A DNA stretch of 9,039 nucleotides from an uncultured Eubacterium sp. (lineage in GTDB: Bacteria > Bacillota > Clostridia > Lachnospirales > Lachnospiraceae), in the NCBI GenBank assembly GCA_946611445.1, contig CAMODP010000072.1, forward strand, positions 1 through 9,039, written 5' to 3'. The position numbers were made by a program, and so were the translations under genes. Below the pieces are notes generated by a model. It searched no databases, was not told where the DNA came from, and was given only the letters and a program-made list of their open reading frames with translations. How positions within the stretch are numbered: the first letter of the stretch is position 1; each line of letters starts with the position of its first letter. Shown here piece after piece: positions 1 to 6,943 of this stretch.

Positions 1-1
1 C

Positions 2-1039
2 GGACATTCCTATCTGTATGCACCCCGCCGCGCCCTGATCGTTCCCACACTTCGCAGCTGCTGTTCCGCGGAGGAACTGAGCCGCAGGATGTTTGTGCCT
101 GTATACGGCACGCTGCGGGCTCTGCTGCACCAGATCGGTCTGGACGCCGACACTTTCGGGCAGGAGCTGACAGACTGCGGCCTGGAAGCCGATACGATGA
201 TTCCGCTGCGCAGTATGCTTGCGGACGGCCGGCTGGACGACTTTTTTGTGAAGATCGGCGGCGAGATGCGCGCAAATGCCGACGGGGAATACGGACTGCT
301 GAAGGAGTATCTGCACCAGAGCGGATTTGCCGGAAAAATCGGTATTGTCGATATAGGCTGGCACGGCAACATGCAGCGTGCCCTGTTGGAGATGACAGAA
401 TCAGCCGGAATCCCCGCAGAGATACGGGGATATTATGTGGGTCTGAACCCGGACGCGCTTTCCATGGGAGGACGCGGGATACAGGCTTCGGGCTATCTGT
501 TTGGTCCGGGAGAGCGGACAGACGCGTATGCCCAGATGCAGAACTTTGTTCCTCTCTTTGAATTCTTTTTTGGCGCGGCCCATGGTTCAACAGAGCGGTT
601 TGAACAGGACACGAACGGCCGGATTGTCCCCAGGCTGGCGGAGCACGAGTATGCGCCCGACAGCAGAGAGGCCCGCGCTGTGAGAGAACTGCAGGAAGGC
701 GCGCTTGCCTGTCTGGCGGATCTTGCCGGAAAACCGGCATTTCGACTTCTCTGGGAACCGGAGACAGTTTTCCGGAATTTTGTCCTTCTGGGGAACGCGC
801 CTGATTTTGAGGCGATCCGCCGGTTCGGCGGCTTTCGCATCAGCGACGGAGGAAACCGGGTTCTGGCGCCCGTTGCCGGCCCGCCTGCCGTGCTGCATCC
901 CGGGAAGCTGCTGGGTGCGCTGAAGGAATCCGGCTGGCGCATTGCCACGCTCAGAGGAAGCTTCCGGTCAGAAAGGCTGCCCGGATATGAGATGGTCTCG
1001 GCAGTACGGCGGGCAGCGGAAAAAAGGAAAAAAATATGA
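2..1039 (+). CDS. COG5610-type predicted HAD-superfamily hydrolase of polysaccharide loci (C-terminal part)
   Basis: The reading frame is open from base 2 with no start codon needed, so the gene continues beyond the left edge; 346 residues are visible. The visible part begins with the phrase YLYAPRRALIVPTL and contains VDIGWHGNMQ (bases about 347-376), both of which I recognise from the COG5610 group of predicted HAD-superfamily hydrolases found among glycosyltransferase genes. The HAD catalytic aspartates expected near the N-terminus are outside the window, so activity cannot be judged. Family members are usually about 600-700 residues long, so roughly half is shown. The biochemical role of this family is not established, and a part in building or modifying a surface polysaccharide is inferred only from context. 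The end (Lys-rich EKRKKI) overlaps the next gene by ATGA, which indicates translational coupling in one operon. Confidence 0.75.
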   Translation, partial: GHSYLYAPRRALIVPTLRSCCSAEELSRRMFVPVYGTLRALLHQIGLDADTFGQELTDCGLEADTMIPLRSMLADGRLDDFFVKIGGEMRANADGEYGLLKEYLHQSGFAGKIGIVDIGWHGNMQRALLEMTESAGIPAEIRGYYVGLNPDALSMGGRGIQASGYLFGPGERTDAYAQMQNFVPLFEFFFGAAHGSTERFEQDTNGRIVPRLAEHEYAPDSREARAVRELQEGALACLADLAGKPAFRLLWEPETVFRNFVLLGNAPDFEAIRRFGGFRISDGGNRVLAPVAGPPAVLHPGKLLGALKESGWRIATLRGSFRSERLPGYEMVSAVRRAAEKRKKI

Positions 1040-1935
1040 GGATACTGATCGGCATCGTATTGTTTCATCCGGATCCGGACCGTTTCCGGCAAAATATGGA
1101 GGCGCTGGCACCGCAGCTCACGGCGGACATGATACTGGCACTGGAAGATAATGGGTCGGATGAGACAGAACTACAGCAGATTCACCGTATTCTGGAAGAA
1201 ACACTGCCGCCGGAAAACATCCGGACGCTTCTGCTCCGGAAAAACAGCAGAAATACAGGTATTGCGGCCGCTCTTCGCCGCATTATGGAAGCGGCTGTGC
1301 GGATGGAAGCCGCATGGGTGCTGACGCTGGATCAGGATTCTGTAGCCGTACCGGAGCTGCTGGAACGCTATATAAGTGCTGCTCTTCAGACCGCTGAGCC
1401 GGGCCTTCGGCCTGTCGGCGCATATACCTGCCGGATAAAGGACAGGAATTTTTACGCGCCCCGCGCGCGGGAGGATGACAGAGTCCGCGAGGTCGAAAAC
1501 TGCATCACCGCAGGATGCTTTATGTGCGTGGAGGCATACTGCAGGACACCGGGGTATGAATCCCGGCTTTTTATCGATTTTGTCGATACAGATATCTGCT
1601 ATTCTCTGCAGGAAGCCGGGTACAGGATCGTACAGCTTCCCTTTGAAGGCGTTCTGCATGAGGTGGGACACGGGCGGAATGTGTGTTTCCTCGGGACGCG
1701 GCAGATTGTGTATAATCAGCAGACCTGGCGCAGGTATTATATCGTCCGGAATGAGCTGTATATGGCCAGAAAACACCGTCATGTATCCATGGTCAGGACG
1801 GCTCTCCGCGTAACCAGGAATATGATTCTGGTGCTCCTGTATGAAGAAGACAGGGCACAAAAACTGAAACTGGGCCTTCTTGGGGCCCGGGATGCTTTTC
1901 GTATGTCTTGCCAAGAAAACACGAAAGTGGTATAA
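1036..1935 (+). CDS. GT2-family glycosyltransferase, rhamnosyltransferase-like
   Basis: This 299-residue enzyme has a GT-A fold pattern. It has an N-terminal strand ILIGIVLFHPDPD, the nucleotide-binding EDNGSDE, a conserved NTGIAAAL, and the DxD-like metal-binding motif LDQDS (D99-Q100-D101). An acidic cluster FIDFVDTD (D181, D184, D186) follows, at the place where this group has its catalytic acidic residues. The LDQDS plus FIDFVD arrangement and the later LHEVGHG are typical of RfbF-like rhamnosyltransferases (COG1216), but the real donor sugar cannot be read from sequence. No membrane segments are evident, so it should act on the lipid-linked glycan at the cytoplasmic face. The ATG overlaps the previous stop by 4 nt and is preceded by AAAGGA (1023-1028). 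Its last codons carry the promoter of the next gene. Confidence 0.88.
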   Translation: MRILIGIVLFHPDPDRFRQNMEALAPQLTADMILALEDNGSDETELQQIHRILEETLPPENIRTLLLRKNSRNTGIAAALRRIMEAAVRMEAAWVLTLDQDSVAVPELLERYISAALQTAEPGLRPVGAYTCRIKDRNFYAPRAREDDRVREVENCITAGCFMCVEAYCRTPGYESRLFIDFVDTDICYSLQEAGYRIVQLPFEGVLHEVGHGRNVCFLGTRQIVYNQQTWRRYYIVRNELYMARKHRHVSMVRTALRVTRNMILVLLYEEDRAQKLKLGLLGARDAFRMSCQENTKVV

Positions 1936-1936
1936 T
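1908..1936 (+). promoter_or_regulatory. Sigma-A-type promoter with extended -10, reading toward the LCP gene
   Basis: The -35 box TTGCCA (1908-1913) matches five of six consensus bases. It is separated by 17 nt from a perfect TATAAT (1931-1936), which is preceded by TG at 1928-1929 to give an extended -10. Transcription should begin near 1943 and leave an untranslated leader of about 98 nt before the TTG start at 2041. The promoter lies over the last codons and stop of the upstream glycosyltransferase. It would therefore let the ligase, priming transferase and following GT2 be transcribed separately from the first two genes. Confidence 0.72.
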
Positions 1937-1942
1937 TTCGTG

Positions 1943-2040
1943 GGTTTAGGCAGTGCCTGTATGCCCTGCGGCATCAGTGCGCCTGAAAATGAGGGTTAGT
2001 TTTCCGGGAAAAATTACACACGGGAGAAGGAGATGCAGCC
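1943..2040 (+). promoter_or_regulatory. Leader of the LCP gene with short hairpin, AT-GC dyad and strong ribosome binding site
   Basis: This stretch holds no gene. It contains a small hairpin (ATGCC 1961-1965 with GGCAT 1970-1974) and a near-perfect dyad TTTTCC-G-GGAAAA (2000-2012) that could bind a regulator. It ends with the Shine-Dalgarno AAGGAG (2027-2032), 8 nt before the TTG start. I do not recognise a riboswitch class, and there is no U-tract that would make the hairpin a clear terminator. Confidence 0.4.
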
Positions 2041-3600
2041 TTGAGACGTAGAAGGAACAGCGGCAGGGTGATTTCCATTGTGGTATTTCTGATAGTGCTG
2101 CTTGTCGCTGTCGCTGTCGGAGCTTTTGTCATGCTCAGCGGAACACTGAATAAGATTGAAAGGGTGAGCACAACGCCGACGGTGGTCATTCCTCCGGCTG
2201 AGGAGGTCTTTGAGGAGACCACCAGCGAGCCTGATACCATAAAGGTTGAGAGCGTCTCTTTTAATTCTGACGGAATCAGCATGATGAAGTCCGATGACGT
2301 GAAAAACATCCTCCTGATCGGCCAGGATGCCCGGCCGGGCGAAGAGCGTCAGCGCTCGGACACCCTGATCATCGCCAGCATCAATACGCATCTGCAGAAG
2401 ATCGTCCTGACATCGCTCATGCGCGATATGTATGTACCGATTCCCGGATACAGCGACAACCGCATCAATGCCGCCTACCAGTTCGGCGGCATGAGCCTGA
2501 TGGATGAGGTGATAGAAGAGGATTTCGGCATTCATATCGACGGAAATATTGAAGTCGATTTTGAGGGCTTTATCGACGCCCTGACTGTTATCGGAAATCT
2601 GGAGATTGAGCTGAGCGCCGAGGAGGCTGATTACATCAATGTGAATTCCTGGGAGGACGCCGGTATCGACAACTCCGACTGGACGCTGCATGAGGGCATG
2701 AATGACATGACGCCGGAGCAGGTGCTCGCCTATTCCCGCGTCCGGTATATCGGCAACTCTGACTGGGGCCGCACGGACAGACAGAGGAACGTAATCATGA
2801 CAGCGTTCCGCAAGCTGCAGAAGAGTGATCTGGGTACGCTGGTGCGGGTGGCCAACCAGCTGTTTCCGACGCTGACAACGGATCTGACCATCTCGGAGAT
2901 TCTGACATTTGTCAAGACAATCTATACCAACGACATTGGCGCGCTGGAGAGCTATCGCCTGCCGGTAGACGATACGTATACGTCCGAGACGATCCGCGGC
3001 ATGTCTGTGCTCGTACCGGATCTTTATAGAAACAGCGTCTTCCTGCAGCATTATGTGTACGGAACGGAAATGAAGGAGGCAGAAAAGAAGCTCGAATCAA
3101 AGATGGCAGGAAAAACTGTCAGCAGGGATGAGGATACTGCCGGGGACGGCGAGGAATATGTACCGGCTCCTGAAGAGTATTCCTATACACCGGTTTATAC
3201 GCCGGCGAATACCGCCACGGAGCAGACCGCCGCGCCGGCGCAGCCGGCAGCCGGGGGAACGGGAGATGCCGGGGCAGTTGCCGCGGATCCGGGCGCTGCG
3301 AATACAGCTCCTGCGAATACAGCTCCTGCGGAAACCGCTCCTGCAGAGCCGGCTCCCGTGGAAACGGCTCCTGCGGAAACCGCTCCTGCAGAGCCGGCTC
3401 CCGTGGAAACGGCTCCTGCAGAGACCGCTCCTGTGGAAACAGCCCCTGTGGATACGGGTGCCGGGGACGGCGGAGTAACGGATCCCGGCGCGGGAGCGGA
3501 GATACCACCTGCTGCGCCTCCTGCGGATGCGGTCGTTTCTGTGCCGGAGGCTCCTGCTGACGGGGGGGCGGAGGCCGCTGCTCCTGCCGCCGCAGAATAA
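2041..3600 (+). CDS. LytR-CpsA-Psr (LCP) family glycopolymer-peptidoglycan ligase with repeat-rich tail
   Basis: LCP enzymes move glycopolymers from the undecaprenyl carrier onto peptidoglycan outside the membrane. This 519-residue protein has a short basic N-terminus (MRRRRNSGR), one membrane anchor (residues about 10-32), a linker, and an LCP domain (about 88-255). Canonical residues are present: GQDAR (94-98), R105 and D107 in QRSDT, R128-D129, and the YSRVR (231-235)...GRTDRQR (243-249) block. The remainder (about 345-519) is rich in Pro, Ala, Thr and Glu, with ten pentapeptide repeats at residues 421-470, and is probably a wall-spanning or spacer tail. The TTG start is chosen because AAGGAG sits 8 nt upstream, an in-frame stop lies at 1990, and the first in-frame ATG is M31, near the end of the membrane segment. 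The gene is followed after 11 nt by the priming transferase. Its place in the operon suggests the polymer made here is wall-anchored. Confidence 0.92.
   Translation: MRRRRNSGRVISIVVFLIVLLVAVAVGAFVMLSGTLNKIERVSTTPTVVIPPAEEVFEETTSEPDTIKVESVSFNSDGISMMKSDDVKNILLIGQDARPGEERQRSDTLIIASINTHLQKIVLTSLMRDMYVPIPGYSDNRINAAYQFGGMSLMDEVIEEDFGIHIDGNIEVDFEGFIDALTVIGNLEIELSAEEADYINVNSWEDAGIDNSDWTLHEGMNDMTPEQVLAYSRVRYIGNSDWGRTDRQRNVIMTAFRKLQKSDLGTLVRVANQLFPTLTTDLTISEILTFVKTIYTNDIGALESYRLPVDDTYTSETIRGMSVLVPDLYRNSVFLQHYVYGTEMKEAEKKLESKMAGKTVSRDEDTAGDGEEYVPAPEEYSYTPVYTPANTATEQTAAPAQPAAGGTGDAGAVAADPGAANTAPANTAPAETAPAEPAPVETAPAETAPAEPAPVETAPAETAPVETAPVDTGAGDGGVTDPGAGAEIPPAAPPADAVVSVPEAPADGGAEAAAPAAAE
3301..3450 (+). 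repeat. Ten 15-nt tandem repeats inside the LCP tail, including a near-perfect 45-nt duplication
   Basis: Ten consecutive in-frame 15-nt units encode the pentapeptide [N/E]-[T/P]-A-P-[A/V] (residues 421-470). The units starting at 3331, 3346 and 3361 form a 45-nt block that is repeated at 3376-3420 with only the last base changed (GCG to GCA). With flanking bases, 53 nt (3322-3374) are identical to 3367-3419. Such identity including silent positions points to recent duplication. The repeat is a multiple of three, so copy-number change would alter tail length without a frameshift. Confidence 0.9.
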
Positions 3601-3611
3601 CACAGAGATAA

Positions 3612-4991
3612 ATGCCTATGGAAAACAAAAGGGTTACCCATACAGCCCGCCTGATCCTGCGAGTCTGGAACTGCGGGCTGTTTGCCTTGGTGTGGTTTCT
3701 TTATTATAACGCGCGCATGTTCGATACCTACCGGATCACGGGAGGTCTTTTCAGTGTTGCGTGTTTTCTTGCTGTCTATACGATTCTCTGTGACGTTTAC
3801 AAAGCCTTCCGGATTGCTTCAACCGCGATAGGTGAGATCGTCTTTTCCCAGTTTCTCTCTTTCGCCATGTCTGATTTTCTGCTGTATGTAGAATGCTGCC
3901 TGGTTTACAATGACTATGTCAATATTTTTCCGGGGGCTGCCGCTGTGTGCGGACAGGTTCTGGGAACCATCGCCATCGTAATGGCGGCAAAGCATTATTT
4001 CATGAAGCATGTAGAACCCCAGACAACACTGCTGCTGTACGGCGGCAAGGCAACCCGACAGACCGCCCGCGCGTTCGAAGAGAGGCTGCTGTGCAAATAT
4101 CAGCATCTGTTCCGGATCCTGCACAGGGAGCAGGAAGGAATATCAGATACCCATCTGCACAGGCGGATCAGCGACTGTGAAACAGTGATCATGTATGAAG
4201 TCTCGCCTGACCGCAGGGCAGTTGTGGAGGCCATGTGCCTGGAAAACAGGAAGAATATTTATTTTACGCCGAATATCGAGGATATTCTGGATCTGGGCTG
4301 CGAGACCAAACAGCTGCTGGACACGCCCCTGATGAAGTATAAATACCGGTACGCGGATCGCTGGCGGGCCTTTTTCAAGCGACTTCTGGACATCGTGTTC
4401 GCACTGTTCTTTCTGGCGCTGTTTTCTCCATTTATGCTGGTGGTTGCCGCAGCGATCAAAATTGAGGACGGAGGGCCGGTTTTTTACCGGCAGGAACGCT
4501 ATACGAGCGGAGGCCGCCGGTTCTATATCCTGAAGTTCCGCAGCATGATTGTGGACGCCGAAAAGAAGGGCATGATACCGTCAACGGACCATGACCCCCG
4601 CATAACAAAGGTGGGCCGGATTATCAGGGCCACCCGCCTGGACGAGAGCCCGCAGTTCTTCAATATCCTGCGGGGAGACATGAGCTTTGTCGGACCGCGG
4701 CCGGAGAGGGTGGAGCATGTGCACATGTATACGGAGCAGCTGCCGGAGTTCTCTTACCGCATGCGCGTCAAGGGCGGCCTGACCGGATATGCGCAGGTGT
4801 TCGGAAAGTACAATACCTCTGCTTATGACAAGCTGCTGCTGGATCTGATGTATATAGAAAAACAGTCACTGCTGCTGGATGTGAAGCTGGTGCTCCTGAC
4901 GATCCGCACGATTTTCCAGAAGGAAAGCACAGAGGGATTTGACGTCAGACAGAGCAGCCAGATGCAGGAAACGGCCCGGAGGGAGAAGTGA
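3612..4991 (+). CDS. Polyprenyl-phosphate sugar-1-phosphate transferase (priming glycosyltransferase)
   Basis: This 459-residue protein is a member of the bacterial sugar transferase family (PF02397). These enzymes transfer a sugar-1-phosphate from a nucleotide sugar to undecaprenyl phosphate, the first committed step of repeat-unit assembly. Four membrane segments are visible at about 13-33, 43-61, 78-98 and 107-128. A soluble region (about 137-235) follows, and then the catalytic domain from about 254 with its own hydrophobic segment (260-282). Key motifs are KFRSM (308-312), LDESPQFFN with the catalytic Asp-Glu pair D344-E345, and GDMSFVGPRPE (355-365). The layout is like larger EpsL/WbaP-type enzymes. 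The sugar (commonly Glc, Gal or an amino sugar) cannot be deduced. No strong Shine-Dalgarno precedes ATG 3612; a second ATG at 3618 is an alternative start, and translation may be coupled to the LCP gene ending 11 nt upstream. Confidence 0.93.
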   Translation: MPMENKRVTHTARLILRVWNCGLFALVWFLYYNARMFDTYRITGGLFSVACFLAVYTILCDVYKAFRIASTAIGEIVFSQFLSFAMSDFLLYVECCLVYNDYVNIFPGAAAVCGQVLGTIAIVMAAKHYFMKHVEPQTTLLLYGGKATRQTARAFEERLLCKYQHLFRILHREQEGISDTHLHRRISDCETVIMYEVSPDRRAVVEAMCLENRKNIYFTPNIEDILDLGCETKQLLDTPLMKYKYRYADRWRAFFKRLLDIVFALFFLALFSPFMLVVAAAIKIEDGGPVFYRQERYTSGGRRFYILKFRSMIVDAEKKGMIPSTDHDPRITKVGRIIRATRLDESPQFFNILRGDMSFVGPRPERVEHVHMYTEQLPEFSYRMRVKGGLTGYAQVFGKYNTSAYDKLLLDLMYIEKQSLLLDVKLVLLTIRTIFQKESTEGFDVRQSSQMQETARREK

Positions 4992-5836
4992 GAGAGTATT
5001 CGGTTCTGATGTCTGTCTATCACAGAGAGAAGGCGGCATATCTTCGGCAGAGCATGGAGAGCATGTTCGCACAGACGGTTCCCCCTTCAGATTTTGTGCT
5101 GGTATGCGACGGCTCGCTTCCGGACAGTCTGGAAGAGGTTATCCGCGAGATGCAGCAGGAGCACGGCGGAGTGCTGCAGATAATCCGTCTGGCAGTGAAC
5201 GGAGGACTTGGCCGCGCGCTGAAGAAGGGTATCTCTTTCTGCCGTTTTCCGGTCATCGCCAGAATGGACAGTGACGATATATCCCGCCCGGATCGCTGTG
5301 AAAGACAGCTTGCGATTCTGGAGAACAGACAGGATATCGATATTGTCAGCGGGACAATTGAAGAATTCAGGGAATTTGACGGAGAGAACACTGCGGTGTG
5401 CGGCAGAAGAATACTGCCGTCGGAGCCGGAAGCTGTGCGCCGGTACGCACGGCTTCGCTGTCCTTTCAATCACCCCTGCGTCATGTTCCGGAAACAGGCG
5501 GTTCTGGATGCAGGGAATTATTCGGAAGAAGAGTATCCGGAGGATTATTATCTGTGGGTGCGTATGCTGCAGAGAGGCAGCAGGGGATATAATATCCGGG
5601 AACCGCTCCTCTGGATGCGGGCGGAAGCAGATCTTTACAGACGCCGCGCAGGAGATGAGTATCTCCGGAAGCATCTTCATCTTTTCCGGTATATGTATGA
5701 CACGGGCTTTATCTCGGCTCCGCAGTATGCAGCCTGCTCCGCGATCCGGACCATGAGCGCGGTCATGCCGAACAGGCTGCGCGCGGCTGTATACAGCCGT
5801 CTGCTGCACAGAAGACAGAAGGCCGGGAAAAAATGA
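4988..5836 (+). CDS. GT2-family glycosyltransferase
   Basis: This 282-residue GT-A enzyme starts with YSVLMSVYHREKAAYL, has the metal-binding motif RMDSDD (D94, D96, D97), and carries EEYPEDYYLWVRML, in which E185-D186 occupy the usual catalytic-base position of EpsE-like GT2 enzymes (the ED-Y-LW signature). A basic C-terminus (RRQKAGKK) and no membrane segments suggest a cytoplasmic enzyme that docks on the membrane. The GTG start is supported by GGAGG (4978-4982) 5 nt upstream and by a GTGA overlap with the stop of the priming transferase. This enzyme may therefore add the second sugar, although gene order does not prove that. The gene ends against a convergent minus-strand gene 30 nt away. 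Confidence 0.9.
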   Translation: MREYSVLMSVYHREKAAYLRQSMESMFAQTVPPSDFVLVCDGSLPDSLEEVIREMQQEHGGVLQIIRLAVNGGLGRALKKGISFCRFPVIARMDSDDISRPDRCERQLAILENRQDIDIVSGTIEEFREFDGENTAVCGRRILPSEPEAVRRYARLRCPFNHPCVMFRKQAVLDAGNYSEEEYPEDYYLWVRMLQRGSRGYNIREPLLWMRAEADLYRRRAGDEYLRKHLHLFRYMYDTGFISAPQYAACSAIRTMSAVMPNRLRAAVYSRLLHRRQKAGKK

Positions 5837-5850
5837 CAGGCTTTCCGGCC
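5821..5850. terminator. Possible bidirectional terminator hairpin between convergent genes
   Basis: GGCCGGGAAA (5821-5830) can pair with TTTCCGGCC (5842-5850), forming a 9-bp stem with one bulged G and a loop of about 11 nt. It covers the last codons and stop of the plus-strand GT2 gene and lies just beyond the 3' end of the minus-strand GT2 gene. Its place is right for a shared terminator. The downstream T-tracts are weak on both strands, so efficiency is doubtful. Confidence 0.4.
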
Positions 5851-5866
5851 GGCCCGCAGATTTCTC

Positions 5867-6832
5867 TTACCGCCGCATTGTGTAGACGAGGTCTGCCGCG
5901 CGGGCACGCCATCCCTGCCGCAGCTCGCTGTACAGCGGGTCTGCCAGCTGGAGCAGAAGGGCAAATGTGCGCTTTTCCCTGAGGTTTTTCAGGTTGTTCT
6001 CCAGAAAATGTCCCCGGCGGATGACACCCGCGTCTGAAGCGGCTGCTTCAGGGGCGATGGCGCGGATCTGTTCCAGTACGGCAAGCCCTTCCCTGGTTTC
6101 TATGGAGCGGTAGAGAAAATCCCACTTGTCTGTCAGGGCTGTATTGCCTGTCAGCCCCAGGGTATTCTCCGCGTGGATGCGGTATCGGAACAGGGGACGG
6201 TTGAGAAACCAGAGCCCTCCCTGGGAGGCGGCCAGAACATTCAGCTGCCAGTCATGGTGCATGTTTTCTGTGAAATGATCGAGAAACTGCCTGCGCAGAG
6301 GCTCGCGGAAAGCCTGCGCGCAGCCCTGGCAGAGATTGTGAAAGACCAGTTTTTCCAGTGGTATGCGCACCAGCGCGCCTTCCGCCACCTCTGCCGAGTA
6401 CAGGTTGTTGTTGGACCATCCGCGGATTTTCCGCACGGCTATGGGCGCGTCATTGCTGTCAATCAGGGTGAACGACGATGCCAGGACCTGTATTTCCGGC
6501 TTCTCTTCCAGGACACTGCACATGTCCCGGATTTTTTCCGGGTTCCATATGTCATCCTGGTCGCAGAAAAAGAAGATATCGCCGCTGCACAGCTCCAGCG
6601 CCTGCCGGAAATTCTTCCGGTATCCCAGATTTTCGGGATTCCGGTGCAGGAACATCGGAAATGCCGGGTGGCTGCTGCGGTATTCCTGCAGCAGGTCCCA
6701 GGTTCCGTCAGCAGAACAGTCATCGCAGACGACAAGCTCGTCGATGGGACGCTGCTGAAGAAGCAGGGAGTCCAGCTGTCTGCGGAGGTATTTCTCTCCA
6801 TTGTATGTGGTCATGGCTACGGAAACTTTCAT
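5867..6832 (-). CDS. GT2-family glycosyltransferase (rhamnosyltransferase-like), opposite strand
   Basis: The 321-residue protein starts KVSVAMTTYNGEKYLRRQLD and has the nucleotide-binding VVCDDCSADGTW (D37, D38), ENLGYRKNF, and the metal-binding FFFCDQDDIW (D91-Q92-D93-D94). A middle HDWQLNVLA and the later LFRYRIHAENTLG are hallmarks of a GT2 subgroup common in O-antigen and capsule loci (the HDW and YR-H--N motifs), often annotated as rhamnosyltransferase. The C-terminal third (about 240-321) is a basic helical region without evident membrane segments. The start is supported by GGAGG (complement of 6839-6843) 6 nt upstream. It is the only gene here on the minus strand and has its own promoter-like sequence, so it is expressed apart from the plus-strand operon. 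The donor and acceptor cannot be determined. Confidence 0.9.
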   Translation of the reverse strand: MKVSVAMTTYNGEKYLRRQLDSLLLQQRPIDELVVCDDCSADGTWDLLQEYRSSHPAFPMFLHRNPENLGYRKNFRQALELCSGDIFFFCDQDDIWNPEKIRDMCSVLEEKPEIQVLASSFTLIDSNDAPIAVRKIRGWSNNNLYSAEVAEGALVRIPLEKLVFHNLCQGCAQAFREPLRRQFLDHFTENMHHDWQLNVLAASQGGLWFLNRPLFRYRIHAENTLGLTGNTALTDKWDFLYRSIETREGLAVLEQIRAIAPEAAASDAGVIRRGHFLENNLKNLREKRTFALLLQLADPLYSELRQGWRARAADLVYTMRR

Positions 6833-6943
6833 GGGATGCCTCCGGATAAGAATGGGATATGTCCTGGATCGGACCTATTCAGTATATAATTCTGAATTGC
6901 TTTTGGCAAGGCGCGCTCCGGAATAAATCGGAAAACGGATATC
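6833..6943. promoter_or_regulatory. Divergent intergenic region between minus-strand GT2 and flippase
   Basis: These 111 nt separate two divergent genes and hold no ORF. They contain the minus-strand promoter described separately. A plus-strand TATAAT lies at 6885-6890, overlapping it, but has no good -35 at 16-18 nt (6862-6867 reads TCCTGG). A short inverted repeat TTGC-TTTTG-GCAA (6898-6910) overlaps the minus-strand -35. The flippase start at 6944 has no strong Shine-Dalgarno. Confidence 0.5.
6881..6909 (-). promoter_or_regulatory. Sigma-A-type promoter for the minus-strand GT2 gene
   Basis: Read on the minus strand, TTGCCA (complement of 6904-6909) is followed after 17 nt by TATACT (complement of 6881-6886). 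Transcription would start near 6874, leaving a leader of about 41 nt that contains the GGAGG site. The -35 hexamer is the same as in the promoter of the LCP gene. Confidence 0.6.

Noticed and set aside
1171..1974. 267-residue minus-strand open frame opposite the first GT2 gene.
   Set aside because: The plus frame has GT2 motifs and a coupled start. The minus product resembles no family, and its composition is that of an antisense shadow.
2014..3051. 345-residue minus-strand open frame opposite the LCP domain.
   Set aside because: The LCP frame shows all conserved residues; the antisense frame is the usual high-GC shadow.
3097..3641. Long open frames on the minus strand and in another plus frame across the LCP tail, with Gly/Ala/Ser or Arg-rich repeats.
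   Set aside because: They arise because the 15-nt repeat lacks stops in every frame. The LCP frame has the domain, start and operon context; the others are low-complexity shadows without ribosome sites.
6173..6889. 238-residue plus-strand open frame over the minus-strand glycosyltransferase.
   Set aside because: The minus frame carries clear GT2 motifs, a GGAGG site and a promoter; the plus frame has no recognisable motif and is antisense to it.
5821..6943. Possibility that the reversed GT2 gene is a phase-variable invertible segment.
   Set aside because: I compared the flanks (5821-5866 and 6833-6943) and saw no extended inverted repeat, and no recombinase gene is present in the window.
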